A stretch of DNA of 64,000 nucleotides from Burkholderia sp. (GTDB taxonomy: Bacteria > Pseudomonadota > Gammaproteobacteria > Burkholderiales > Burkholderiaceae). The notes under the pieces were generated by a model that searched no databases, was not told the DNA's origin, and saw nothing but the letters and a program-made list of their open reading frames with translations. The stretch is from the NCBI GenBank assembly GCA_040954445.1, contig CP144361.1:1426001-1490000 (forward strand). Direction: 5' to 3'. A program made the position numbers and the translations under genes. Position 1 is the first letter of the stretch. Every line of letters starts with the position of its first letter. Shown piece after piece: positions 1 through 8,977 of this stretch.

Positions 1-13
1 CGCCCCGTCCTCC

Positions 14-251
14 TTGCCCAGCCAGTCCGAATCGCCGCTCGTGCCTGTCCCCAGCGACGTTCCGTTTGAGCCGAAGTCGATCCTCGCACAATTGCCGCAC
101 CTGCCTGGCGTGTATCGCTACTACGCCGCTGGCGGCGCGGTGCTCTACGTTGGCAAAGCACGTAACCTGAACAAACGCGTCTCGAGTTACTTCAACAAGA
201 CCCAGCCATCACTGCGAATCACGATGATGGTCACGCGCATTCGCAAAATCG
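14..251 (+). pseudogene. uvrC: UvrC excinuclease subunit C, N-terminal stub
   Basis: UvrC makes the dual incisions around DNA lesions during UvrABC nucleotide excision repair. Only the first ~80 residues are visible, covering the start of the GIY-YIG nuclease domain: [11 protein letters not shown] supplies the GVY half and [18 protein letters not shown] supplies the YVG half with the catalytic Arg region. The reading frame then runs directly into an IS5 end (IRKIE followed by IS sequence) and is lost, whereas the family is usually over 600 residues. The rest of the gene is absent from the window. The first possible start is a TTG at 14, but the true start may lie further upstream, outside the window. 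Identity of the fragment is clear; that the organism lacks UvrC is an inference from this one locus. Confidence 0.85.
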
Positions 252-281
252 AGCGTGAGGACGCCATGGGATCAACGGGCA
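246..281. mobile_element. IS5 end remnant in uvrC
   Basis: A short piece of the transposase-3' end of the window's abundant IS5 element (ATCGAGCGTGAGGACGC...GGGCA). It ends exactly where the IS carries a TA dinucleotide, and the MITE at 282 takes over from there. This is the scar that truncates uvrC. Confidence 0.75.
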
Positions 282-399
282 TATTGATCTGCAATTCATA
301 ATCTTGAAATTTAAAAATCGCCCCTCATGCCTCGTTTTTTCATGGTCATTACATGAAGGAAGATTTTTCAATTTCAAAATCAAGAATTGCGAATCAATA
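282..399. repeat. MITE (IS630-related palindromic element), complete
   Basis: A 118-bp imperfect palindrome running from TATTGATCTGCAATTC to GAATTGCGAATCAATA, with the inner arms TCTTGAAAT and ATTTCAAAAT. It belongs to a family with more than ten near-complete members in this window. There is no room for a coding sequence. It lies in the IS5 remnant at the same TA (GGGCA-TA) that is occupied by the 26-bp form at 11234. Confidence 0.85.
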
Positions 400-428
400 A
401 AAACGGTGGCGAATATCGCCGCCACCGT
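396..428 (-). terminator. Rho-independent terminator of glmM
   Basis: Perfect 9-bp stem (403-411 with 420-428, 8-nt loop) followed on the minus strand by TTTTTATT. It lies 20 bp after the glmM stop codon and is correctly oriented to end glmM transcription. The T tract overlaps the edge of the MITE. Confidence 0.75.
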
Positions 429-447
429 GCATTTTAATCACGCAGAC

Positions 448-1801
448 TCAGGCCGTTGCGAGTCGCACGGTGCCGGCAATCGCCTCAGCATGGCGCTGGG
501 CATCGGTCGCCTCGCGGGCTTCGACCATCACGCGCAGCACCGACTCGGTGCCCGAAGTGCGGATCAGCACGCGTCCGCTTTCGCCGAGCTCGCGCTCGGC
601 TGCGGCGATCGCGACCTGAATCGAGGCCTTGCCCTTCCAGTCGGCACCGGCCTTCATGCGCACGTTGATCAGCGTCTGCGGAAATAGCGCCACTCCTTCG
701 AGGAGCTCGGCCAGCGTCTTTCCGCTGCGTTTGAGCGCCGCCAGTACCAGCAGCGCAGAGACGATGCCATCTCCGGTCGAGTGGCGGTCTAGCGAGAGGA
801 TATGGCCCGAGCCCTCTGCGCCGAGCTTCCAGCCGCGCTTTCGCAACTGCTCAAGCACGTAGCGGTCGCCTACTGCCGCGCGCACGAAGGGCACGCCGAG
901 CTTGTTGAGCGCGACCCCGACCGCAAGGTTCGTCATCAGCGTTCCGACCGTGCCAGGCACTTTACCGTCGGTCTCGATGCGATCCTTCGCCAGCACATAA
1001 AGCAGTTCATCGCCGTTGTAGAGACGCCCGACCGCGTCGACCACCAGCAGGCGATCAGCGTCGCCGTCCAGTGCGATGCCGAGATCTGCGCCATTTTCCT
1101 TGACGGTCGTGATCAGCGCCTCGGGCGCGGTCGTGCCAATCTTGTCGTTGATGTTGAAGCCGTTCGGCTTGACGCCGATCGGCACGATATCGGCACCCAG
1201 CTCGTGGAACACGTGCGGCGCGATCTGGTAGGCCGCGCCGTTCGCGCAATCGACCACCAGTTTCATGCGGCGCAGATCAAACGAAGCTGGGAAGGTGCTC
1301 TTGCAGAACTCGATGTAGCGACCGTTTGCGTCGTCGAGCCGGCGCGCCTTGCCGAGCCCGTCAGAGGCCTTACAAGCAAGCGGCTTGTCGAGCCAAGCCT
1401 CGATCTCGGCCTCGGTCTTGTCCGGAAGTTTGTTTCCGTCGGCAGAAAAACTTGATGCCGTTGTCATGATAGGGATTATGCGAGGCGCTGATCACCACCC
1501 CTGCGGCCAGGCGCAGCGCGCGCGTCAGGTAGGCAACCCCCGGCGTGGGCATTGGTCCAGCCAGCATCACATCCACGCCGGCCGCCGAGAAACCCGCCTC
1601 AAGCGCGGCCTCGAGCATGTAGCCCGAGACGCGCGTGTCCTTGCCGATCAGCACGGTCGGGCGACCGCTCGACGCGCGCGCGGTCGAATGCGCGAGGACC
1701 TTGCCGGCCGCGTAACCGAGCCGCAGCACGAAGTCGGGCATGATCGGCGACTCGCCGACCATGCCGCGGATCCCGTCCGTACCGAAATAACGACGTCCCA
1801 T
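448..1801 (-). pseudogene. glmM: Phosphoglucosamine mutase, single-base frameshift
   Basis: GlmM converts glucosamine-6-phosphate to glucosamine-1-phosphate on the route to UDP-GlcNAc, which peptidoglycan and LPS need. Translation starts at ATG 1801 ([16 protein letters not shown]) behind a strong AGGAGG. The active-site serine loop [12 protein letters not shown], the metal loop ALDGDADRL and the sugar loop GAEGSGH are all present. The coding frame breaks at 1446-1450, after HDNGIKFF: an A5 run on the + strand (T5 in the gene) is one base short. A sixth base would join the two halves into a protein of about 450 residues, the normal length. The phosphate-binding loop reads RTSGTES where the family has GTEP. 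A terminator follows. Because glmM is normally essential, this could be a sequencing error in a homopolymer, or slippage during expression could rescue it. Confidence 0.85.
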
Positions 1802-1844
1802 GAATTTATTCCTCCTCGCATATTCATGCTTTGTGAATGAAGTT

Positions 1845-1864
1845 CCTCGCCCAAAAGGGCGAGG
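1845..1864. other. Perfect 8-bp hairpin upstream of glmM
   Basis: CCTCGCCC-AAAA-GGGCGAGG lies about 45 bp upstream of the glmM start. It has no adjoining T run, so a terminator role for a lost upstream gene (folP in relatives) is only a guess. Confidence 0.4.
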
Positions 1865-1873
1865 TATCAAACT

Positions 1874-1886
1874 GCGTTGTTGCATA
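1874..1886. mobile_element. IS5 tip (13 bp)
   Basis: GCGTTGTTGCATA is the outermost tip of the IS5 terminal repeat, joined directly to the IS630 remnant that begins at 1887. Confidence 0.6.
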
Positions 1887-2227
1887 ATTGATCAAAAATA
1901 CGTTATCTTGAATCAAGTTGCATAACGAATTGGTTTGTGCATGAAATAGCGAGCGACACGGCGTGGTGATTTCTGGAAACGACGTAGATGGCTGATGAAC
2001 GTTTTTTGAGATCCACCTTGGTCCGTTCCGGAAGCTGTTGCGTCATATTAGCCTTCAGGTAAGCATTGAGCGTCTCATCGGGATTCAGTTCCGGGCTGTA
2101 CAACCGCAGGTAGAAGATTTAGATCTCGTCGCCGTGCTCGGCTAATCACGCCGTGACCTGTTTTGCGTGATGAATCTTCAGGTTGTCGAGCATTAGAAAC
2201 ACCTTCTTGCTGCGCATGTCTTTATTG
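1887..2227 (-). mobile_element. IS630-family remnant, transposase C-terminus
   Basis: The terminal repeat ATTGATCAAAAATACG at 1887 is followed on the minus strand by a decayed DDE transposase C-terminus. KVFLMLDNLKIHH holds the second catalytic Asp and YSPELNPDETLNA holds the catalytic Glu. Two in-frame stops lie in the remnant and the N-terminal two thirds are missing. An IS5 copy abuts at 2228. Confidence 0.8.
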
Positions 2228-3343
2228 GGCGTTGTTGCATAAATCGAGCGCGAGGACGCAATGACATTGATGGGCATAATTGCAGATGATACGAACGGAT
2301 TTCGGACGCGCGAGGTCAACCATGCGGTTGATTACGACGCCGACTCGAACGGTGACCTCGGATCGCCTGCGAGCCCATGTGACGCGCCTACAGACGGTTT
2401 CCGATGAGCATTTTGAGCCGATACATCGCATTTTCAGAAAACGACTTTCGATGCTAGACACTGCTTTTCTTTTATTCTCGATGACCGTCACGGGTAATTG
2501 CATCAATCGCACCGTTACGCCGCGCCGCACGGGGCGTATCCGCTGCTCAATGAGCGGCACCCTCGCGCGGCGGAATCGCAAGATTCGGCACTGCGTGCAG
2601 GGATGGCCGCATGGCATGGCTTGGTGTCGTAGGCATCGTCGCCACCGATGAAATCCATCTGTTCGTCGCACGGAATTTGATCGAGCAACTTGGCCAGAGC
2701 ATCACCGTCAGCCATCATTTTGATGGATCATCAGCGCGGCACGCACTTGATCCATATTCGCATTGAGCGCGCGAGGGACTTTACGCCACGTGCGCCGCTT
2801 CGAGTAGCCGTGCTGGCGCATCACCTTTGTCATAGACCTTCAGACCGGTGCTATCGACCGCCAGGTGGATCGCTTCGCTGTCGCGAAGGATCAGTAGTGC
2901 GATGCCAAACGTTTTCCTTGGCGACAAAGCATGGTGTAATTCGGCACCGGCAAGCTTGGGAAAGTCAGATCGTGCAGACTTTGGGCGAAACTTTGCAGGG
3001 CACGCAGCGCCCGTCGATAGACGGGCTTCACGCCAAGCAATGCCTGAATCAGTGTATTGCCGTACAGATGCGGGCGACCACGCATGGGTATGACGTCGGG
3101 CGTGCTGGCAAGGATGGCTGCATCTATCCATAGCGTCACGTTCCCCGTGTTGATTAGGCCCGTGTTATGCCCAGTTCCTGAAACGGTAGCGTGTCTTCGG
3201 CTCACATGTCTTGCGTATTTCCCTGCGTATCTTCTTGGTAAAGGTCGAGAATTTACGTCGGAATCTGACTGGATAACAGGGGCTTGCCGGCGAGCGTTGC
3301 GCGTAAACGTCAACGGCTTTCGCTCGATTTCTGCAACAACGCC
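2228..3343 (-). mobile_element. IS5-family element, degenerate copy
   Basis: It is bounded by GGCGTTGTTGCATAAATCGA and the inverted end (TTTCTGCAACAACGCC, one mismatch). The minus-strand transposase is heavily eroded: fragments such as LAVDSTGLKVYDKG and FIGGDDAYDTKPCHAAI are spread over all three frames with several frameshifts. No target duplication is visible. The left flank is an IS630 remnant and the right flank is a half MITE. Confidence 0.85.
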
Positions 3344-3396
3344 CCTTCACATGAAGGAAGATTTTCAAATTTCAAGATTACAAATTTCTGATCAAG
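3344..3396. repeat. MITE, right half
   Basis: The sequence CACATGAAGGAAGATTTTC...TTTCAAGATTACAAATTTCTGATCAA matches the inner and right arm of the palindromic MITE. The left arm is missing at the IS5 junction. The copy ends 32 bp before pncB, so the native pncB promoter has probably been displaced. Confidence 0.7.
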
Positions 3397-3427
3397 AACT
3401 GAAGTTGCCCTCCGGCGGCACCGACTC

Positions 3428-4627
3428 ATGATCATTACCTCGCTGCTCGACACCGACTTGTACAAATTCACGATGATGCAGGTGGTGCTGCATCACTTCC
3501 CGGCCGCCAACGTGGAATACCGCTTCCGTTGCCGGACGCCCGGTATCGACCTGGTGCCCTATATCAACGAGATTCTGGACGAGGTGCGCGGCTTGTGCCA
3601 TCTGCGCTTCACCGAGGCCGAGCTCGACTACTTGCACCAGATGCGCTTCATCAAGGGCGACTTCGTCGAGTTCTTGGCGCTGTTCCACCTCAATGAGAAG
3701 TACATCGAGATTTGGCCTTCACCCAAGGGCAACGGCGAGATCGACATCGCGATCCGCGGCCCCTGGCTGCATACGATTCTGTTCGAGATCGCCGTGCTGG
3801 CGATTGTCAACGAGGTCTATTTCCGCAACACACAGAGAAAGCCAGATTACGGCGAAGGCCGCGAGCGGCTGCGCGAGAAAATGAAACTGCTCGGTGCGCA
3901 GCCCGAGTTCGCCGACTGCAAGATCGCTGACTACGGCACGCGCCGCCGCTTCTCGAAGGTCTGGCACGAGGAGGTGACGCTCACACTACGTGACGGGCTG
4001 GGCGCTCAGTTCGCCGGCACCAGTAATGTCTATTATGCGATGAAGCACGGCATCACGCCGCTCGGCACCATGGCGCACGAGTATCTGCAGGCCTGCCAGG
4101 CGTTAGGCCCGCGGCTACGCGATTCGCAGATTTATGGCCTGGAGATGTGGGCCAAGGAATATCGCGGCGACCTTGGCATCGCGCTGTCCGACGTCTACGG
4201 CATGGACGCCTTCCTGCGCGACTTCGACATGTATTTCTGTAAGCTGTTCGACGGCGCACGCCACGATTCGGGTGATCCCTTTGAATGGGGCGAGCGTATG
4301 CTGAGCCACTATGCAGCGAACCGCTGCGACCTGCGCACCAAGGTGCTGGTGTTCTCGGATGCGCTCGACATCCCGAAGGTACTACAGCTCTACGAGCGTT
4401 TTCGCGATCGCTGCCGGCTCGCCTTCGGGGTGGGCACCAACCTCACTAACGACCTCGGCTACCGACCGCTTCAGATCGTCATCAAGATGGTTCGCTGCAA
4501 CGGCCAACCGGTTGCCAAGCTATCCGACTCTCCGGGCAAGAGCATGTGCGACGACAAAAACTACCTGGCCTACCTGCGCCAGGTGTTCGGGATCGCCCAA
4601 CCGACCGAGGACGAGGCCGGAAAGTAG
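3428..4627 (+). CDS. pncB: Nicotinate phosphoribosyltransferase
   Basis: PncB joins nicotinate to PRPP, with ATP hydrolysis, to give nicotinate mononucleotide in the Preiss-Handler NAD salvage pathway in the cytosol. The 399-residue frame is full length. It keeps the N-terminal [13 protein letters not shown] signature (6-18), the segment around 198-218 ending in GTMAHE, whose His217 corresponds to the autophosphorylated histidine of the family, and the phosphoribosyl-binding ARHDSGDP (277-284). The start is the only sensible Met, but the Shine-Dalgarno sequence is weak and the upstream DNA is MITE, so expression may depend on a borrowed promoter. It is a single gene, with IS debris on both sides. 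NAD salvage may matter if the organism lives in a host, which is an inference. Confidence 0.95.
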   Translation: MIITSLLDTDLYKFTMMQVVLHHFPAANVEYRFRCRTPGIDLVPYINEILDEVRGLCHLRFTEAELDYLHQMRFIKGDFVEFLALFHLNEKYIEIWPSPKGNGEIDIAIRGPWLHTILFEIAVLAIVNEVYFRNTQRKPDYGEGRERLREKMKLLGAQPEFADCKIADYGTRRRFSKVWHEEVTLTLRDGLGAQFAGTSNVYYAMKHGITPLGTMAHEYLQACQALGPRLRDSQIYGLEMWAKEYRGDLGIALSDVYGMDAFLRDFDMYFCKLFDGARHDSGDPFEWGERMLSHYAANRCDLRTKVLVFSDALDIPKVLQLYERFRDRCRLAFGVGTNLTNDLGYRPLQIVIKMVRCNGQPVAKLSDSPGKSMCDDKNYLAYLRQVFGIAQPTEDEAGK

Positions 4628-4647
4628 GCGTATGGGCCCCCTTGGGG

Positions 4648-5797
4648 AGCGTTGTTGCATAATATCTGGAAAGAGCCGGTAAGGTTTACGCGCACCACTC
4701 GGAGCCAGCCCTCCCTGTTATTGATCACGAATTGCGGATCAATATCAAATCATATTCCAGAGTAACTGCCTAATTCTTTCCAAGAAAATGCGCAAGGACA
4801 TACACAAGACAGGTGAGCCGAAGGCACGCTACCGTGTCAGGAATTGGGCGGCCTATAAGGAAGGCCTGATCAACCGGGGGAACGTAACAATATGGATAGA
4901 TGAAGCCGTCTTTGCCAGAATACCCGATGCCATACCCACACGTGGTCGCCCGTGTCTATACGGCGATACGCTGATTCAGGCATTACTTGGCGTGAAGACC
5001 GTCTATCGACTGACGTTGCGCGCCCTGTAAGGTTTCACCCAAAGTCTGCGCGATCTGGCCTTCCCGAGCTTGCCGGTTCCGAATTACACCACGCTCTGTC
5101 GACGGGCAAAAACGCTTGATGTCGAACTGCCGATCCTTCGTGACAATGAACCGATCCATCTGGTTATCGACAGCACCGGTCTGAAGGTTTATGGAGAAGG
5201 TGAATGGAAGGTGCGCCAGCACGGCTACTCGAAGCGGCGAACGTGGCGTAAAGTCCATCTCGCGCTCAACCCGAATACGGGTCAAGTGCATGCCGCGCTA
5301 ATGACGAATCAAAATGTGGCTGACGGTGACGCTCTGGCCCAGTTGCTCGACGAGATTCCACGCGAAGAACAAATCGATGTCATCGGCGGTGATGGTGCCT
5401 ACGACACCAAGCCATGCCATGCGGCCATTGCTGCGCGCAGTGCTATTCCTTCGATTCCGCCACGCGAGGGTGCCGTTCATTGGCCAGCGGATATGCCCGG
5501 TGCGGCGTGGCGTAATGGCGCTGTTGATGCAATGGCCCGTGACGGCCGTCGACAATGGAAGCAAGACAGTGGCTACCACCGGCGATCGCTTGCCGAAAAT
5601 GCGATGTATCGGTTCAAGACCCTCACCGGCAACTGTCTTTGGGCGCGTCGCATCGACGCGCAGGCGACCGAGGTCGCCGTTCGCGTCGACATCATCAACC
5701 GCATGCGGACCTCGCTCGTCCGCAATCCGTTCGTATCGCCTGAAATTATGCCCGTCGATGCCATTGCGTCCTCAAGCTCGATTTATGCAACAACGAC
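4648..5797 (+). mobile_element. IS5-family element, transposase pseudogene
   Basis: A nearly full-length copy inserted just after pncB. The plus-strand transposase (from 4788) keeps its D-D-E region but has a nonsense codon at 5028 (CAA to TAA within ALQGF) and a one-base deletion near the C-terminus, after INRM. The left end carries the 26-bp MITE remnant at 4719. The right end reads CAACGACC instead of CAACGCC. No target duplication is seen. Confidence 0.9.
4719..4744. repeat. 26-bp MITE remnant in IS5 left end
   Basis: TATTGATC is fused directly to ACGAATTGCGGATCAATA, which is the two MITE tips without the interior. It sits at the TA of CTCC-TA-TCAAGTC in the IS5 left end, the same site used in the IS5 copy at 23270. 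Confidence 0.75.
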
Positions 5798-5891
5798 CGT
5801 TTCGGTAACGATTTCAATACGGGTTGCGTGACGTAGCCTGGCGGTGCGAATCTTTAGCGCTGCTGGCCGCTCGCTCTGGACAGAGGTGGCA

Positions 5892-6611
5892 ATGCAAAAA
5901 ATCTTGGCGGCACGTTCGATCTTTCCTGACATAGTCGAGCACTTTGAACAGCATTTCGAGGTAGACTGGAACGACGGTGACATGCTCCCGCACGAGGCAC
6001 TGACGGCGCGCCTGGCCGACAAGGACGGCGCGCTGACAACAGGCGACCCGATCAGTGCGGCCACGCCGAGGCTGCGCGTGGTGGCGAACATGGCAGTCGG
6101 CTACAACAACTTCAACATGGCCGCATTCAACGCGGCAAACGTGTTCGGCACTTATACGCCGGACGTGCTCAACGAAACCACTGCTGATTTTGGTTGGGCG
6201 CTGATGATGGCCACCGCGCGGCACATCGTTGAATTCGAGCATTGGCTGCGGTCCGGCCAGTGGCGCAAATGGTTTTTCTACAGCTTCCTCGGTAGCGAGG
6301 TCTATGGCGCCATGCTCGGCGTGATCGGCATGGGCCGCATCGGTCAGGCGCTGGACGAGACGCTGTGCGAGCGGCGCATCGCGGCGACCAGCAGTGACAT
6401 GTTCGAGGGCGTGCCGAGCGGGTATCTGGTGCTGCTGGAGGTGCTCATCATGGTGCTCACGCCCCATATTGCCAGTGCCACCGAGGCGGTCCACCGCGCG
6501 ATCGCGAACCTCGCTGTCGACAACCTGATCGCTGTGCTCGGCATCGAGCCGTGCACCGGTCGGTCACCCAATCCGGTCCACCCGGATGTGATCAGCAAGG
6601 CACGCGCATGA
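5892..6611 (+). pseudogene. D-isomer 2-hydroxyacid (glyoxylate/hydroxypyruvate) reductase with internal deletion
   Basis: The family reduces glyoxylate, hydroxypyruvate or 2-ketogluconate with NAD(P)H. The start ATG 5892 follows GAGG. The N-terminal half is good (catalytic-domain segment VVANMAVGYNNF, then LNETTADFGWALMM), and the Rossmann motif GVIGMGRIGQAL is present. Directly after it the sequence jumps to SSDMFEGVPS and VLTPHIASAT. About 80-100 residues, covering most of the NAD-binding domain with the catalytic Arg and Glu, are missing in frame, leaving 239 residues instead of about 320. PHIAS with the catalytic His remains. The stop overlaps the rmuC start (ATGA), so an old operon pair is preserved. 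The protein is almost certainly inactive although its frame is open. Confidence 0.8.
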
Positions 6612-8077
6612 CGATGCCGCTTCTGCTGGGCGCGCTAGTCGTGCTGGCGGTGACGCTAGTAGTCGCGCTGCTGGTGATTTGGCGCGACGCGAGCCGCCTC
6701 GCCGATGGCGAGGGCTGGCTCGGAGAGCGACTAGACGACGTGCAGGATGCGCAGGCGCATGTGATGGAACGGCTCGAACGCGCGCTGCGCGGTGAACTTG
6801 CCGACAACGCGCGGGCCTCACGTGGCGAATTGTCGGGCAGCTTCGTTCAACTGCAGCAGACCCTGGCCGCGCAGATGACGAGTGTGGCTACTGTGCAGAA
6901 CCAGCAGATTGACAGCTTCGCACAGCAGCTCGCTAAGCTGGTCGCCGCGAACACGCAGCAGTTTGAGACAGTGCGCGAAGGCCTGCAACAGCAGGCTCAG
7001 CTCGCTCGAGACGAGCAGGGTGCATCGCTCCGCCATTTCGGCACCCTGCTGAACCAACAGCTCGGGCAACTGAGAGAGGCCAACGACCGGTGTCTGGGTG
7101 AGGTGCGTGCCACACTTGAGCAACGCCTCAAGGAGATCGAGGCTAACAATGCCGTGAAGCTCGAGGAGATGCGCCGTACCGTCGACGAGAAGCTGCATGC
7201 CACGCTTGAGCAGCGGCTCGGCGAATCGTTCCGGCTGGTGTCCGAGCGGCTCGAGCAGGTCCAGCGCGGGCTCGGCGAAATGCAGACGCTGGCCGCCGGC
7301 GTGGGCGACCTGAAGAAGCTGCTGAGCAATGTGAAGACACGTGGAACCTGGGGCGAGGTCCAGCTCGCTGCGTTGCTTGAACAGATGCTGACACCCGATC
7401 AATACGCGAAGAACGTCGCCACTGTGCCGCGGCGCAACGAGCGCGTTGAGTTCGCGATCCGGCTGCCGGCTTACGAGCATGATGCGCAGCCGGTCTGGCT
7501 GCCGGTCGACGCGAAATTCCCGCGCGAGGATTACGAGCGCCTGATCGATGCGCAGGAGCGTGCCGACGTGGTAGCGGTGGAGGAGGCGGTGCGTGCGCTG
7601 GAGCTGCGCATCCGCGCGGAGGCAAAGAGCATCGCGGAGAAATACGTTTCTCCGCCGCATACGACCGATTTCGCTCTGCTATTTTTGCCGACCGAAGGCC
7701 TGTATGCCGAGATCCTGCGGAGGCCCGGGCTGACAGACCAGCTGCAGCGAGACTATCGCGTCACGGTAGCGGGGCCAACCACCCTGACGGCCCTGCTCAA
7801 CAGTCTCCAGATGGGTTTCCGCACGCTCGCCATTGAGCGGCGTTCGAGCGAAGTGTGGCAGGTTCTGGGCGCAGTGAAGACTGAGTTCGGCAAGTTTGGC
7901 GAAGTGCTGGCGCGCACCAAGGCGCAGCTGGAGACCGTCACGCGCTCGATCGAATCGGCCGAGCAGCGCACCCGAGTGATGAAGCGTAAACTCAAGGATG
8001 TCGAGGCGCTGCCTGGCGATCAGACTGCAGGGCTACTCGGCGCGGCCTCGGGCGAGTCCGATCTGGACGAGGCCTGA
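6608..8077 (+). CDS. rmuC: DNA recombination protein RmuC
   Basis: RmuC-family proteins limit inversions and recombination at short inverted repeats, probably as nucleases of the PD-(D/E)XK type. The chosen start ATG 6608 overlaps the preceding stop (ATGA); ATG 6614 is an alternative. Residues ~3-22 form one membrane-spanning helix (LLLGALVVLAVTLVVALLVI). A long Gln/Glu-rich coiled coil follows to about residue 235, then the RmuC domain with GTWGEVQLAALLEQML, LPVDAKFPREDYERL (conserved D and K) and AEKYVSPPHTTDFALLFLPT. The length of 489 residues is normal and the frame is intact. In a genome crowded with inverted-repeat elements this activity may be relevant, which is an inference. Confidence 0.92.
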   Translation: MTMPLLLGALVVLAVTLVVALLVIWRDASRLADGEGWLGERLDDVQDAQAHVMERLERALRGELADNARASRGELSGSFVQLQQTLAAQMTSVATVQNQQIDSFAQQLAKLVAANTQQFETVREGLQQQAQLARDEQGASLRHFGTLLNQQLGQLREANDRCLGEVRATLEQRLKEIEANNAVKLEEMRRTVDEKLHATLEQRLGESFRLVSERLEQVQRGLGEMQTLAAGVGDLKKLLSNVKTRGTWGEVQLAALLEQMLTPDQYAKNVATVPRRNERVEFAIRLPAYEHDAQPVWLPVDAKFPREDYERLIDAQERADVVAVEEAVRALELRIRAEAKSIAEKYVSPPHTTDFALLFLPTEGLYAEILRRPGLTDQLQRDYRVTVAGPTTLTALLNSLQMGFRTLAIERRSSEVWQVLGAVKTEFGKFGEVLARTKAQLETVTRSIESAEQRTRVMKRKLKDVEALPGDQTAGLLGAASGESDLDEA

Positions 8078-8164
8078 AGTGCCGCCGCTCGGCCGCTCCC
8101 GCCTGCGGACGGAGGAGCCACTCAGCAGGGGCTTATTCTTCGCCGAGTACTGGCTGGGCACGCC

Positions 8165-8334
8165 ACCGTGTCAGAAAACTGTGGGCGGCCTATAATGCAG
8201 GTCTGATCAACCGGGGAAACATGACGATATGGATAGATGAAGCCATCCTTGCCAGAATATATACCTGACGCGCTATACCCACGCGTGATTGCCCTGTCTA
8301 TACGGGGCGATACGCTGATTCAGGCGTTACTTGG
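8165..8334 (+). mobile_element. IS5 transposase N-terminal fragment
   Basis: It encodes a diverged version of transposase residues ~16-70 (an AAYNAGLINRGNMTIWIDEA-like stretch) with small insertions that shift frame. It is cut by the next IS5 end at 8335. It resembles the variant at 23270 more than the main type. Confidence 0.7.
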
Positions 8335-8977
8335 GGCGTTGTTGCATAAAAATCGAGTGTGAGGACGCAATAGCATCGACGGGCATAATTCAGGCGATAC
8401 GAACGGATTGCGGACGAGCGAGGTCCGCCATACGGTTGATGACGCCGACGCGAATGGAGACCTCGGTCGCCTGCGCCTCGATGTGACGCGACCAGAGACA
8501 GTTGCCGGTGAGGGTCTTGAACCGATACATCGCATTCTCGGCAAGCGATCGCCGGTGGGAGCCACTGTCTTGCTTCCATTCTCGACGACCGTCACGGGCA
8601 ATTGCATCAACCGCGCCATTACGCCACGCCGCACCGGGCATATCCGCTGGCCAATGCACGGCACCCTCGCGTGGCGGAATCGAAGGAATAGCACTGCGTG
8701 CAGCAATGGCCGCATGGCATGGCTTTGTGTCGTAGGCACCATCACCGCCGATGACATCGATTTGTTCTTCGCGTGGAATCTGGTCGAGCAACTTGGCAAG
8801 AGCGTCACCGTCAGCCACATTCTGATTCGTCATTAGCGCGGCATGCACTTGACCCGTATTCGCGTTGAGCGCGAGATGGACTTTACGCCACGTGCGCCGC
8901 TTCGAGTAGCCGTGCTGGCGCACCTTCCCCATTCACCTGCTCTATAGACCTTCAGACCGGTGCTGTCGACAACCAGA

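Noticed and set aside
5814..6494. 226-codon minus frame opposite the 2-hydroxyacid dehydrogenase
   Set aside because: The plus strand shows clear family motifs; the minus frame is a shadow.
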